This document shows, piece by piece, positions 1-7,030 of a DNA stretch of 64,000 nucleotides. A model generated the notes under the pieces. The model made no database searches. It saw only the letters and a program-made list of their open reading frames with translations, and was not told the origin of the DNA. Numbering within the stretch: the first letter of the stretch is position 1; the number at the start of each line of letters is the position of its first letter. The DNA is from Amycolatopsis sp. (GTDB lineage Bacteria > Actinomycetota > Actinomycetes > Mycobacteriales > Pseudonocardiaceae): assembly GCF_025464955.1 (NCBI RefSeq), contig NZ_JAODNM010000124.1, forward strand, positions 248,001 to 312,000. The letters run 5' to 3'. The translations under genes were made by a program, and so were the position numbers.

Positions 1-43
1 CGACTACATCATCGAGTCCGTTCGCGAGGTGCTCGGCGCGTGA
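1..43 (+). CDS. 3' end of an unidentified gene (partial)
   Basis: Only the last 13 codons are in the window, ending DYIIESVREVLGA and a TGA stop. The stop overlaps the GTG start of the next gene as GTGA, so the two are probably translationally coupled in one operon. An amphipathic C-terminal helix of this kind is common at the end of DegT-type aminotransferases and sugar epimerases, which would fit the sugar-related neighbour, but the fragment is too short to assign. Confidence 0.7.
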   Translation, partial: DYIIESVREVLGA

Positions 44-1002
44 CCCACCGCATCGCGTTGGTCGGCACCGGAAGCATGGGCACGCTGCACGCGCGCGTGC
101 TGTCGGGCAACGACCGGGTGGAGCTCACTCGCGTCATCGACCCCCGGGAAGAGGCCGGCCGTGCGGTGGCGGACCGCTTCGGTACGAAGTGGACACCCGA
201 GCTCGGCTCACTGTCCGATGTGGACGCCGTCGTACTCGCTTCGGCCACCGAGGCGCACCACGAGCTGGCACAGGAGATTTTGGGCCAGGGCAAGCCTTTG
301 CTCGTCGAAAAACCGGTCGCGAACAGCTTCGAGCTGGCCGAGGAGATCGTGTGGCTCTCGGCGACCAAGGACGTCCCGCTGATGTGCGGGCTGCTTGAGC
401 GCTACAACCCGGCGGTCATGACCGCGCTCGCGCTCGTCGGCGAGCCGGTGCACCTGATGGCGATGCGGCACGGCCCGTACGCGCCGCGCATCAAAACCGG
501 GGTGGCGTGGGACCTGCTGGTGCACGACGTCGACATCGCGATCCAGTTCTTCGGCGGCGCGACCCCGTCGCGGGTGACCTCGGGCGCCGGGTACTTCCAC
601 CCGCAGTCCGCCGCGGGCGCCGAGGACACCATCGAGACGGTCCTATCCTTCCCCACCGGCCTGGCCACCGTGTCGGCGTCCAGGCTGGGTCAGAAGAAGG
701 TCCGCTCGCTCGTGGTGTCCGAACTGGACCGGATGATCGAGATCGACCTGCTCCGCCGCGATGTCACGATCTACCGGCACATCTCGCACGACTCGGTGAC
801 CGAGGACGGCCTCGGCTACCGGCAGCAGACCGTCATCGAGATCCCCGAACTCGTCAGCGCGCGCGAACCGCTGGCCACCCAGCTGGACCGGTTCGTCGAC
901 CTCATCGAGGGCAAGGTCGACGCCGCCGAGGAACGCGACTCGATCCTCCCGTCCCACCGCGTCGTCGCCGACGTCCTGACGCAAGCGTCGCTTCCTGCCT
1001 GA
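40..1002 (+). CDS. Gfo/Idh/MocA-family NAD(P)-dependent sugar oxidoreductase
   Basis: A 320-residue protein with an N-terminal Rossmann fold. Visible are the dinucleotide motif GTGSMG at residues 9-14, the family motif EKP at 90-92, and the catalytic segment with Asp158, His162 and Asp165 in DLLVHDVD. Length and motif order match cytosolic Gfo/Idh/MocA dehydrogenases, which oxidise or reduce a hydroxyl on a sugar or sugar nucleotide. The GTG start overlaps the stop of the upstream gene by four bases, so it is a downstream member of an operon that begins outside the window. With the DegT aminotransferase and hexapeptide acyltransferase at 4.3-6.9 kb it resembles the WbpB-WbpE-WbpD logic for 3-amino sugars, but the substrate is an inference. 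Confidence 0.88.
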   Translation: MTHRIALVGTGSMGTLHARVLSGNDRVELTRVIDPREEAGRAVADRFGTKWTPELGSLSDVDAVVLASATEAHHELAQEILGQGKPLLVEKPVANSFELAEEIVWLSATKDVPLMCGLLERYNPAVMTALALVGEPVHLMAMRHGPYAPRIKTGVAWDLLVHDVDIAIQFFGGATPSRVTSGAGYFHPQSAAGAEDTIETVLSFPTGLATVSASRLGQKKVRSLVVSELDRMIEIDLLRRDVTIYRHISHDSVTEDGLGYRQQTVIEIPELVSAREPLATQLDRFVDLIEGKVDAAEERDSILPSHRVVADVLTQASLPA

Positions 1003-1005
1003 AGC

Positions 1006-1728
1006 TCAGTGGGAGAGCAGGTTGCCGGCGGCGTCGTAGGCCTTGGGCGGGGTCATCAGGTTCGAGTCCGGCACGTCCTGCTGGGCGAACCAGAGGATCT
1101 TGACGGCTGAGTTCTCGCTCCACTGGGCGAGGTGCGCCTGCACGGTCTGCCCGTGCACGGTGGTGGTGATCTTCGCGGCCGGGCCGACGTAGTAGCCGAA
1201 GGTCGGGATGAACGTCCCGGCGGCGTTCAGGGTGCCGTTGAGGCTGTGGAAGCCCGGCGCCACGTCCGATCCCGAGGTCTGGTTGCCGAGGTAGACGTCC
1301 GTCACGCTCCCGGTCGCGTCGCGGACGCCGGCCATCATCCCGAAAGTGACACCGGGAGCGACCGAGCCGTCGATCTTGACCCCGTAGATCATCAACTCGC
1401 CTTGGGACGAGCTGATCCCGGTGTCGACGAGGGTACCCAGCTGGGTGTGCTTGGGCACTGGGAACTCCGAGGTCGCCGAGGGCACCGCGACCGACAGCGT
1501 GGGGGCGGCGGCCGGGGTGCTGACCGTGCCGGACCGCCCGAGCTGGCCTGCCCCGAAGATGACCACGACCACCGCGACGACGGCCGCGGCGACACCGCCA
1601 CCGGTAGCGAGCCGACGTCGACGGCGGATACGGCCGCCATCGGCCATGATCTTCGCCAGATCGGGAGCGCTGAAGCTCTCCGACGGCGGTTCCCGCAGTG
1701 CGGACCGCAAGCTTTCCAGGTCGGTCAT
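1006..1728 (-). CDS. Single-pass membrane protein coupled to a SigE-family sigma factor (putative anti-sigma or sensor)
   Basis: A 240-residue protein beginning MTDLESLRSALREPP. A cytoplasmic N-terminus of about 45 residues with an arginine cluster precedes one strongly hydrophobic segment (about residues 49-68), followed by a large extracytoplasmic domain. The start overlaps the sigma gene stop as ATGA; the open frame continues upstream inside the sigma gene, but that part is a shadow. The genetic position is that of an anti-sigma factor, but I see no zinc-binding HXXXCXXC signature, so that role is inferred. The outer domain is clearly homologous to the secreted protein at 2367-3029: both carry the string PTFGYY followed by GPAAKIT, and TVQAH followed by W(S) a few residues later. 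Confidence 0.8.
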   Translation of the reverse strand: MTDLESLRSALREPPSESFSAPDLAKIMADGGRIRRRRRLATGGGVAAAVVAVVVVIFGAGQLGRSGTVSTPAAAPTLSVAVPSATSEFPVPKHTQLGTLVDTGISSSQGELMIYGVKIDGSVAPGVTFGMMAGVRDATGSVTDVYLGNQTSGSDVAPGFHSLNGTLNAAGTFIPTFGYYVGPAAKITTTVHGQTVQAHLAQWSENSAVKILWFAQQDVPDSNLMTPPKAYDAAGNLLSH

Positions 1729-2237
1729 CGGCCCGCTCCTCCGCTCATGCTCACATCGGCCGGATCCATCGTGACGCGCAGCTTGGCCAGTGCGCGCGAG
1801 TTGGTGCTCTTGACAGTGCCGAGGGAAACGCCGAGCTCCTCGGCCACCTCGGCTTCGGGAAGATCGAAGAAGTGCCGCATCACGACCACGGCACGCTCGC
1901 GGGGGGTCAGCCCCGCGATCATCTCGAGCAGCCATTGGCGTTGCGCCACCGAATCGGCCACGTCGCCCTTGGCGGGCACCTCCGGCAGCTCTTCGGTCGC
2001 GTGCTCGCGGATCGGACGTCGCCAGCCGTCGATGATGTGGTTGACGAGCACTGTGCGTGCGTAGGCATAAGCGTCCTTGTTCCGTATTCGGGCCCAAGCC
2101 GCGTAGGTACGGGCCAGCGCGGTCTGCGTCGCGTCCTCGGCCTGGTGCCGATTGCTGGTCAGGAGGTACGCGGCGTGCACGAGCCGCGAAGAACACGCCT
2201 GGACGAACTCGACGAACTCCTCGTCACCACGCGCCAT
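1725..2237 (-). CDS. SigE-family RNA polymerase sigma factor (ECF type)
   Basis: A 170-residue ECF sigma factor. Region 2 covers roughly residues 5-75 (YLLTSNRHQAEDATQ, then the DNA-melting segment ending VNHIIDGWRR). Region 4 covers about 105-160, with the helix-turn-helix LPEAEVAEELGVSLGTVKS. Length and motifs match the actinobacterial SigE-like group, usually co-transcribed with a membrane protein, as here. The ATG has a GAGGAG ribosome site just upstream. A candidate autoregulatory promoter (CAACC, 16 bases, CGTC) lies 23-47 bases before the start, and the facing secreted-protein gene carries a near copy. The regulon probably concerns envelope stress, but the signal is unknown. Confidence 0.92.
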   Translation of the reverse strand: MARGDEEFVEFVQACSSRLVHAAYLLTSNRHQAEDATQTALARTYAAWARIRNKDAYAYARTVLVNHIIDGWRRPIREHATEELPEVPAKGDVADSVAQRQWLLEMIAGLTPRERAVVVMRHFFDLPEAEVAEELGVSLGTVKSTNSRALAKLRVTMDPADVSMSGGAGR

Positions 2238-2259
2238 TCGGACTCCTCATACCGGGTGC

Positions 2260-2284
2260 GACGGCTGAACGACGGAAAAGGTTG
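2260..2284 (-). promoter_or_regulatory. Predicted ECF promoter of the sigma factor gene
   Basis: On the minus strand the sequence reads CAACC (2284-2280), a 16-base spacer, and CGTC (2263-2260). This matches the general ECF promoter form of an AAC-containing -35 and a CGTC-like -10. It would give a leader of about 15 bases before the sigma ATG. A matching element drives the divergent gene. Confidence 0.5.
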
Positions 2285-2298
2285 AGCGGGGACCACCA

Positions 2299-2323
2299 CA
2301 ACTTTCCCACGGGCTTGGCCGTA
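2299..2323 (+). promoter_or_regulatory. Predicted ECF promoter of the secreted paralogue
   Basis: CAACT (2299-2303), a 16-base spacer and CGTA (2320-2323) give the same layout as the element on the other strand at 2260-2284. It lies about 43 bases before the ATG of the gene at 2367, so the two divergent transcripts may answer to the same sigma factor. Confidence 0.45.
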
Positions 2324-2366
2324 CTACCCGGTGAAACGATCTTCACTTCGAGCACAGGGAGAATAG

Positions 2367-3029
2367 ATGAAGTCCGAAAACCACCGTTCCGGTCGTACCC
2401 GCGGTCTGCTGATCGGCGGCGGCGTGGCCGCGGTCTGCGGCGCGATCGCGCTTTCCGGCGTCCTCACGGCCAATGCCTCCCCCGCTCCGACGCAGGTCGC
2501 CGCCGCACCGGCCGCCGCCGTTCAGCAGGCCGAGCAGCGCGCGGCAGCCGCACCCGCCGACGAGAACCCGAACCCCGCCCCGCTGGGTGCGGTCATCTCG
2601 AGCGGGGTCAAGACCGCGGGCGGTGAGCTGGTGTTCTACGGCGTCGCGATCAACGAGCCCGCGCTCCCGCACACGACGTTCGGCGTCATGGCCGGTACCC
2701 GCGACGCGGCAGGAAAGACCACCGGCGAGTACCTGACCAACGAGACCTCGGGCACCGACAAGGACGCGGGCTTCCACGGCATCAGCGGCGGCGCGAATGT
2801 CAACGGCATCGACGTCCCGACCTTCGGCTACTACTCCGGCCCGGCCGCGAAGATCACCGCCCAGGTCGGCGGAAAGACCGTCCAAGCACACCAGGCCGCG
2901 TGGAGCCAGGACTCGAAGATCGTGATCTTCTGGTTCGACGGCACCGCGGGTGACCCGACCCACATCACCGCGTTCGACGCCGCCGGCAAGACGCTGCCAT
3001 CCGGCCGCACCGGCGTCAGCCACGGCTGA
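2367..3029 (+). CDS. Secreted protein paralogous to the outer domain of the sigma-linked membrane protein
   Basis: A 220-residue protein. Residues 1-38 form an export signal: RSGRTR, a hydrophobic stretch GLLIGGGVAAVCGAIALSG, then an Ala-Xaa-Ala-like site near LTANASPA. An Ala/Pro-rich linker (about 40-70) leads to one domain (75-220). That domain aligns over its whole length with the extracytoplasmic domain encoded at 1006-1728: FGVMAG(T)RDA, ETSG(T)D, GFH(G), PTFGYYSGPAAKIT and TVQAH recur in order. The ATG is preceded by AGGGAG at 2356-2361. The function is unknown. A soluble secreted copy of a sensor domain facing its own sigma operon could be a ligand, a decoy or a target of the system. 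Confidence 0.82.
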   Translation: MKSENHRSGRTRGLLIGGGVAAVCGAIALSGVLTANASPAPTQVAAAPAAAVQQAEQRAAAAPADENPNPAPLGAVISSGVKTAGGELVFYGVAINEPALPHTTFGVMAGTRDAAGKTTGEYLTNETSGTDKDAGFHGISGGANVNGIDVPTFGYYSGPAAKITAQVGGKTVQAHQAAWSQDSKIVIFWFDGTAGDPTHITAFDAAGKTLPSGRTGVSHG

Positions 3030-3041
3030 GGCTCGGCGATT

Positions 3042-3096
3042 GGACGTGAAGGCCACCTTCACAACGGATTACGCAATGAAGGTGGCCTTCACGTCC
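3042..3096. repeat. Perfect 20-bp inverted repeat between convergent genes (dispersed palindrome, probable bidirectional terminator)
   Basis: The arm at 3042-3061 (GGACGTGAAGGCCACCTTCA) is the exact reverse complement of 3077-3096, with a 15-base loop. It sits between the convergent genes ending at 3029 and 3099, where a bidirectional terminator is expected. There is no T-tract, which is usual in high-GC actinomycetes. A degenerate second copy with the same right arm lies at 11355-11403, also between convergent genes. Confidence 0.75.
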
Positions 3097-3098
3097 GA

Positions 3099-4292
3099 TC
3101 AGACGCCCGGGGTGACCCCAGCCAGCGAGGACAGCGTGTCGAGGTGTTTGGCGATGACGGCCTTCATCGAGAAGTTCTCGTTCACCAGCTCGGCGGCCGC
3201 CCCGGCGATGTCCTTGGACTCGGCCGGGTCGGTGATCGTCTCGATCAGCCGCTCCGCCAGCTGCGCGGCCGAGCCGACGTCGACGAGGTGCACGTTGCCG
3301 CGGTCGACGAGCTTGATGTCGAGGAAGTTGTCCGCGCGGACGGCGGCGACCACGGGGACGCCGGCGGCCATGCTCTCCAGGCTCGCGGTGCCGAAGCCGT
3401 AGCCCTGCAACTCGTGGCTTTCCACGGTCGCCGCGGCCAGGTAGTGCGGGATGTCGGACTTGGGCACCGCGCCGGTGGTGATCACGGCCTTCTCGACACC
3501 CAGTTCGCGAGCCCGGTGCAGGAACGCGTCGAAGTAGATACCGCCGACGACGACGAGCTTCGCGTCCGGCACCGCGCGCAGTACCGCGGGCAGCGCCTCG
3601 ACCAGCGCCAGCCGGTCGCGCAGCGGGATGACGTGCCCGGTGGACAGGATGACCGGGTCCTCACCGAGCTCGTGCTTGTCCCGCATCAGCAACGGATCGC
3701 CGTCGCGGACCCATTCCGGGTCGACCCCGACCGGAATGGCGACCGTGCCGGACACCCCGCGCTGGTACTTGCGCTCGATGTACTCCTTCATGTGGACGTC
3801 CATCACCACGTACGTCGGCTTGTACCGGCGCATGAACGGCGCGACCACCAGCGCGTCGAGCACAGTGAACACGGCCTGGTACAGCTTGCTCGGGCTCTGC
3901 AGTCGCGTGTGGACACTGAGCAGGGTCGGCACGCCGTTCTTGTGTGCCCACAGCCCGCTCGCCCAGGTGAGGTCGAAGAACTGGCCGTGCTGGTGGATGA
4001 CCTCGGGCTGGAACTCGTCGAGCAGCTTGCGCATCCGGCGCGGCAGCGAAGGCCGGGTGGTGAACGCGATGTCGAAGTTCACCGCGAGCCGCGTCTCGGG
4101 CATCCGGAAGGCCGGGAAGCGGACGACCCTGATGCCGTCGACGTTGGCGTCCGACGGCGCTTCGGCGTGCTCGGCGGTGATGACCAGCACGTCGTGCCCG
4201 GCCACGGCGTACCCCTTCGCCAGCGACTCCGACAGGTGCGCGCTTCCCCCCACTCGAGGCGGGTAGAAGTTGTTGACCACGGCGATCTTCAC
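3099..4292 (-). CDS. GT4-like glycosyltransferase (GT-B fold)
   Basis: A 397-residue protein starting at GTG (KIAVVNNFYPPRVGGSA). It has the N-terminal glycine-rich loop YPPRVGGS of the acceptor domain and, in the C-terminal nucleotide-sugar domain, IPVGVD, a PLRDRLALVEALPAVL helix, and the ending G(Y)GFGTASLESMAAGVPVVAAV, which corresponds to the EX7E donor-binding segment of GT4 enzymes. It probably transfers a sugar from a nucleotide donor at the cytoplasmic membrane. The start overlaps the stop of the acyltransferase gene as GTGA. It is the last gene of the operon running down from 6875. The frame stays open far upstream, but that part lies inside the neighbouring genes and is rejected. 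Confidence 0.88.
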   Translation of the reverse strand: MKIAVVNNFYPPRVGGSAHLSESLAKGYAVAGHDVLVITAEHAEAPSDANVDGIRVVRFPAFRMPETRLAVNFDIAFTTRPSLPRRMRKLLDEFQPEVIHQHGQFFDLTWASGLWAHKNGVPTLLSVHTRLQSPSKLYQAVFTVLDALVVAPFMRRYKPTYVVMDVHMKEYIERKYQRGVSGTVAIPVGVDPEWVRDGDPLLMRDKHELGEDPVILSTGHVIPLRDRLALVEALPAVLRAVPDAKLVVVGGIYFDAFLHRARELGVEKAVITTGAVPKSDIPHYLAAATVESHELQGYGFGTASLESMAAGVPVVAAVRADNFLDIKLVDRGNVHLVDVGSAAQLAERLIETITDPAESKDIAGAAAELVNENFSMKAVIAKHLDTLSSLAGVTPGV

Positions 4293-4729
4293 TGCTCGGG
4301 CTCCTTCAGATACTCGAGGCGCGGCGTTGCGCCGTCGAGCCGCACGGTCCCGGTCCGCGTGGCCGGGACACCCGTGACCACCGCGCCCGCCGGGACGTCC
4401 TTGGTGACCACCGCGCCCGCGCCGATCACCGCCGAATCGCCGATGGTGACGCCCATCAGCACGACGGAGTTCGCGCCGAAGAACACGTTGTTCCCGATCA
4501 CCACCGGCGCCCGGTCGATCTGGTCGTACGATCGCCCGGACACGCAGCGGCGGACGGTGTTGTGCGTGTAGATCTGCACGCCGCACGAAAGGTCGCAGCC
4601 GGACCCGATCTTGAGCCCGCCGGACCCGTCGACCACGGTGAAGGCACCGATCCAGGTGCCCGCACCGATTTCGGGATCTCCGCTGATCCAGGCCTGCGGG
4701 TTGTACTTGTTCGCGGGCAGCTCGGTCAC
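4289..4729 (-). CDS. Hexapeptide-repeat acyltransferase (left-handed beta helix)
   Basis: A 146-residue protein with repeated hexapeptide turns (IGAGTWIGAF, KIGSGCDLSCG, VVIGNNVFFGANSVVLMGVTIGDSAVIGAGAVVTKDVPAGAVVTGVPA). The PAG-x-VV-x-GVPA ending is typical of sugar O- or N-acetyltransferases of the WbbJ/WbpD type, which use acetyl-CoA. The protein is short but complete for the class. Both ends overlap neighbouring genes by four bases (GTGA), so it is translated as part of a coupled block. With the DegT enzyme upstream, acetylation of an amino group on a nucleotide sugar is the likeliest role; O-acetylation of a glycan is the alternative. Confidence 0.88.
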   Translation of the reverse strand: MTELPANKYNPQAWISGDPEIGAGTWIGAFTVVDGSGGLKIGSGCDLSCGVQIYTHNTVRRCVSGRSYDQIDRAPVVIGNNVFFGANSVVLMGVTIGDSAVIGAGAVVTKDVPAGAVVTGVPATRTGTVRLDGATPRLEYLKEPEQ

Positions 4730-5679
4730 TTGCCGGACGCGCCGACGATCGTTTTGACGAGGTCGCGCATGCCCTGTTCGACGGTGATCGTCGGCTCCCA
4801 GCCGAGGATCTCACGGGCGCGCGTGATGTCCGCCGCGCGGCGCGACACCAGCACGTCACGCTCGTTGAACTGCGCCTCGACGTCGACACCGACCGCCTCG
4901 ATGAGGATCTTCGCCAGCGTGGCGACGGAGGTGTCGATGCCGGTGCCGATGTTGATCGGCACGTTCGACCGCTCCGACTCCAGCGCCGCGACCACGGACC
5001 GCGCCAGGTCGTGGACGTGCACGAAGTCCATCGACTGGTCGCCGCGGCCGTCGATGATCGGCGGCTGGCCCGCGCGCAGGCGCGTGATGAAGTGGTTGAT
5101 GACCGAGGTGTAGTACGCCTCGCTTTTCTGGCCGGGTCCGTACACGTTGAAGAAGCGCAACGCGTTCCAGGACAAGCCCTTCTGCCGCTCGTAGAAGCCG
5201 AGCAGGTCCTCACCGGCGCGCTTGGAGATGCAGTACGGCGTCAGCGGGCGGAGCTCGTCGTCCTCGTGCATCGGCAGGCGCTTCGGCTCGCCGTAGACCG
5301 ATGCCGTCGACGCGAACACGAGCCGCTCGACGCCTTCGTCGGCCGCGGCGGCGAACACGTTGTGGTTACCGGTCATGTTGATGTCGATCGACTCGTGCGG
5401 GTCGGCGATCGACTTGTTGATCGACACCGTCGCGAAGTGGATCACGTGGGAGCAGCCGCGGATGGCCTCGCGCACCGCGCCGCCGTACCGCACGTCCTTT
5501 TCGACCAGCTCGACCTTGCCGGTGGCGACCCAGTCGTTGATCCGGGCGCGGTCGCCGCGGGTCATGTTGTCGAAGATGCGCACCGAGTAGCCGCCGTCGA
5601 GCAGCAGCGGGACGACGTGGCCGGCGATGAACCCGCCGGCCCCGGTGAAGAAGACCTTCTTGTCTGACGTGTCTGACAC
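4726..5679 (-). CDS. NAD-dependent sugar epimerase/dehydratase (extended SDR)
   Basis: A 317-residue extended short-chain dehydrogenase. The nucleotide motif GAGGFIAG is at residues 13-20, the serine region STASVYG at about 124-130, and the catalytic pair Tyr149 and Lys153 in YCISK. RFFNVYGPGQ follows, as in UDP-glucose 4-epimerases and dTDP-glucose dehydratases. It interconverts or dehydrates a nucleotide sugar using bound NAD. The ATG is preceded by AGGAGT. It follows the aminotransferase gene after 65 bases and overlaps the acyltransferase gene. The exact reaction cannot be fixed from sequence alone. Confidence 0.9.
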   Translation of the reverse strand: MSDTSDKKVFFTGAGGFIAGHVVPLLLDGGYSVRIFDNMTRGDRARINDWVATGKVELVEKDVRYGGAVREAIRGCSHVIHFATVSINKSIADPHESIDINMTGNHNVFAAAADEGVERLVFASTASVYGEPKRLPMHEDDELRPLTPYCISKRAGEDLLGFYERQKGLSWNALRFFNVYGPGQKSEAYYTSVINHFITRLRAGQPPIIDGRGDQSMDFVHVHDLARSVVAALESERSNVPINIGTGIDTSVATLAKILIEAVGVDVEAQFNERDVLVSRRAADITRAREILGWEPTITVEQGMRDLVKTIVGASGK

Positions 5680-5744
5680 AGTCGGGATTACTCCTTTTAG
5701 GACAGTACTTTCAGGACAGTGCCGGCTTCAGGGCAGCGCCGGTT

Positions 5745-6875
5745 CTACGACAGGGCCAGTACGGCGGCGCTCACGGTTTCGGCGACCCGGTCGACCTGCT
5801 GGTCGGTCAGGTTCGCGTGCATGGGGATGGCCAGGTGGCGCGCGAAGATGTCCGCCGACACCGGCAGCGACTCCGTCTTGCCGTACAACGGCTGGAGGTG
5901 CGAGGCGTAGGTGCCGAAGTTGCACTGGACGCCTTGCTCACGCACGCGCAACGCGAGTGTGTCGCGGCTGATCTCCGGCGCGATCGTCAGGATGTACGCC
6001 TGCCAAGGGTGTTCGCGGTCGGGCAGCGCGACCGGCACGGTCACGCCGGGCAGTCCGTCGAACGCCTCGTGGTAGCGCTTCGCGACCGAACGCCTCGTGG
6101 CGAGCAGGTCCGGCAGCCTGCCGAGCTGGACACCCATGATCGCGGCCTGGATGTCGGAGAGGCGGAAGTTGTAGCCGAGCTCGTGGAAGCTCGGGATCGG
6201 CAGCTCACCGGAGCCTTCGCGGGTGATCGCCGGCTCGATGCCGTAGGTGTGCAGCTTGCGAGCGTGGGCAATGAGGTCTTCGCGGTCCGAGACGAGCGCG
6301 CCGCCTTCGCCGGCGGTGATGCCCTTGCGGCCGTGGAAGGAGAAGGCCGCGAGGTCGGCCAGGCTGCCGGCCGGGCGCGTCTTGTAAGTCGCGCCCGCGG
6401 CGCAGGCGGCGTCCTCGAACAGCCACAGGCCGTGCTTGTCGGCGATCGCGCGGTACTCGTCGTAGTCACCAGGCTGGCCCGCGACGTCGACGGCGAGGAT
6501 GCCGACCGTGCGCGGGGTGATGGCGGCTTCGATCGAGGTGGGATCGGCGGAGAAGATGTCCGGCCGCACGTCCGCGAACACCGGCGTCGCACCGGCTTGG
6601 AGGACGGCGTGGCCGGTCGCGGGGAACGTGTAGTCGCCGACGATGACCTCGTCACCCGGCTGGACCCCGAGGACCTTCAGGCCGAGGAACAACGCGGACC
6701 CGCAGTTGCTGGTGCTGAGTGCGTGGCGCGTACCGACGACCTTCGCGAACCGCTCTTCGAAGCGCCGGCAGGCGGGCCCGGCGCCGGCGAGCCACCCGGA
6801 ACGGAAGACCTCCGCGACCGCGGCGAGCTCCTCGTCGCCAACCGTCGGCTGGCCGAGGGCGATGCTGTCAGTCAT
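5745..6875 (-). CDS. DegT/DnrJ/EryC1/StrS-family PLP aminotransferase
   Basis: A 376-residue protein of normal family length. Visible are the GSALF substrate loop near residue 60, the PLP-binding Asp155 in FEDAACAAG, and the Schiff-base Lys184 in FHGRKGITAGEGG. These enzymes transaminate a keto sugar attached to a nucleotide. The ATG has GGGAGAGG eight bases upstream. It is the first gene of the operon continuing through the epimerase, acyltransferase and glycosyltransferase to 3099, and it is divergent from the large regulator at 7031. Together the genes describe synthesis and transfer of an acylated amino sugar for the envelope or a secreted glycan. Confidence 0.93.
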   Translation of the reverse strand: MTDSIALGQPTVGDEELAAVAEVFRSGWLAGAGPACRRFEERFAKVVGTRHALSTSNCGSALFLGLKVLGVQPGDEVIVGDYTFPATGHAVLQAGATPVFADVRPDIFSADPTSIEAAITPRTVGILAVDVAGQPGDYDEYRAIADKHGLWLFEDAACAAGATYKTRPAGSLADLAAFSFHGRKGITAGEGGALVSDREDLIAHARKLHTYGIEPAITREGSGELPIPSFHELGYNFRLSDIQAAIMGVQLGRLPDLLATRRSVAKRYHEAFDGLPGVTVPVALPDREHPWQAYILTIAPEISRDTLALRVREQGVQCNFGTYASHLQPLYGKTESLPVSADIFARHLAIPMHANLTDQQVDRVAETVSAAVLALS

Positions 6876-6960
6876 ACCTCTCCCGTTGCGTGGGGACGCG
6901 CTGAAGTGTAGAGAGGCGCGCCTACGCCTCCCGGGCGCCCCGAGAATCCGCAGGTCAGGA

Positions 6961-7006
6961 CTCGTGAGTGTGCCGGACGGCCAGAACCGGCCGGAACACT
7001 CACGAG
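6961..7006. repeat. Inverted repeat between divergent genes
   Basis: CTCGTGAGTGTGCCGG (6961-6976) pairs with CCGGAACACTCACGAG (6991-7006) at 15 of 16 positions, around a 14-base loop. It lies between the divergent starts at 6875 and 7031, so it is not placed as a terminator. It may be an operator or a dispersed palindrome, because 13 bases of the right arm recur inverted at 30765-30777. Confidence 0.65.
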
Positions 7007-7018
7007 CCCTGGTCCGGA

Positions 7019-7024
7019 TACCCT
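7019..7024 (+). promoter_or_regulatory. Predicted -10 element of a leaderless promoter
   Basis: TACCCT fits the actinobacterial TANNNT -10 hexamer and ends exactly six bases before the ATG at 7031. That spacing puts the transcription start on or next to the start codon. I find no ribosome site, which agrees with leaderless translation of this regulator. Confidence 0.45.
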
Positions 7025-7030
7025 CACACC

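Noticed and set aside
1729..2196. Upstream extension of the frame of the membrane protein gene (to 396 codons)
   Set aside because: It lies antiphase within the sigma factor gene, has the Arg/Ala/Gly composition of a shadow frame, and the ATGA overlap gives a clear start at 1728.
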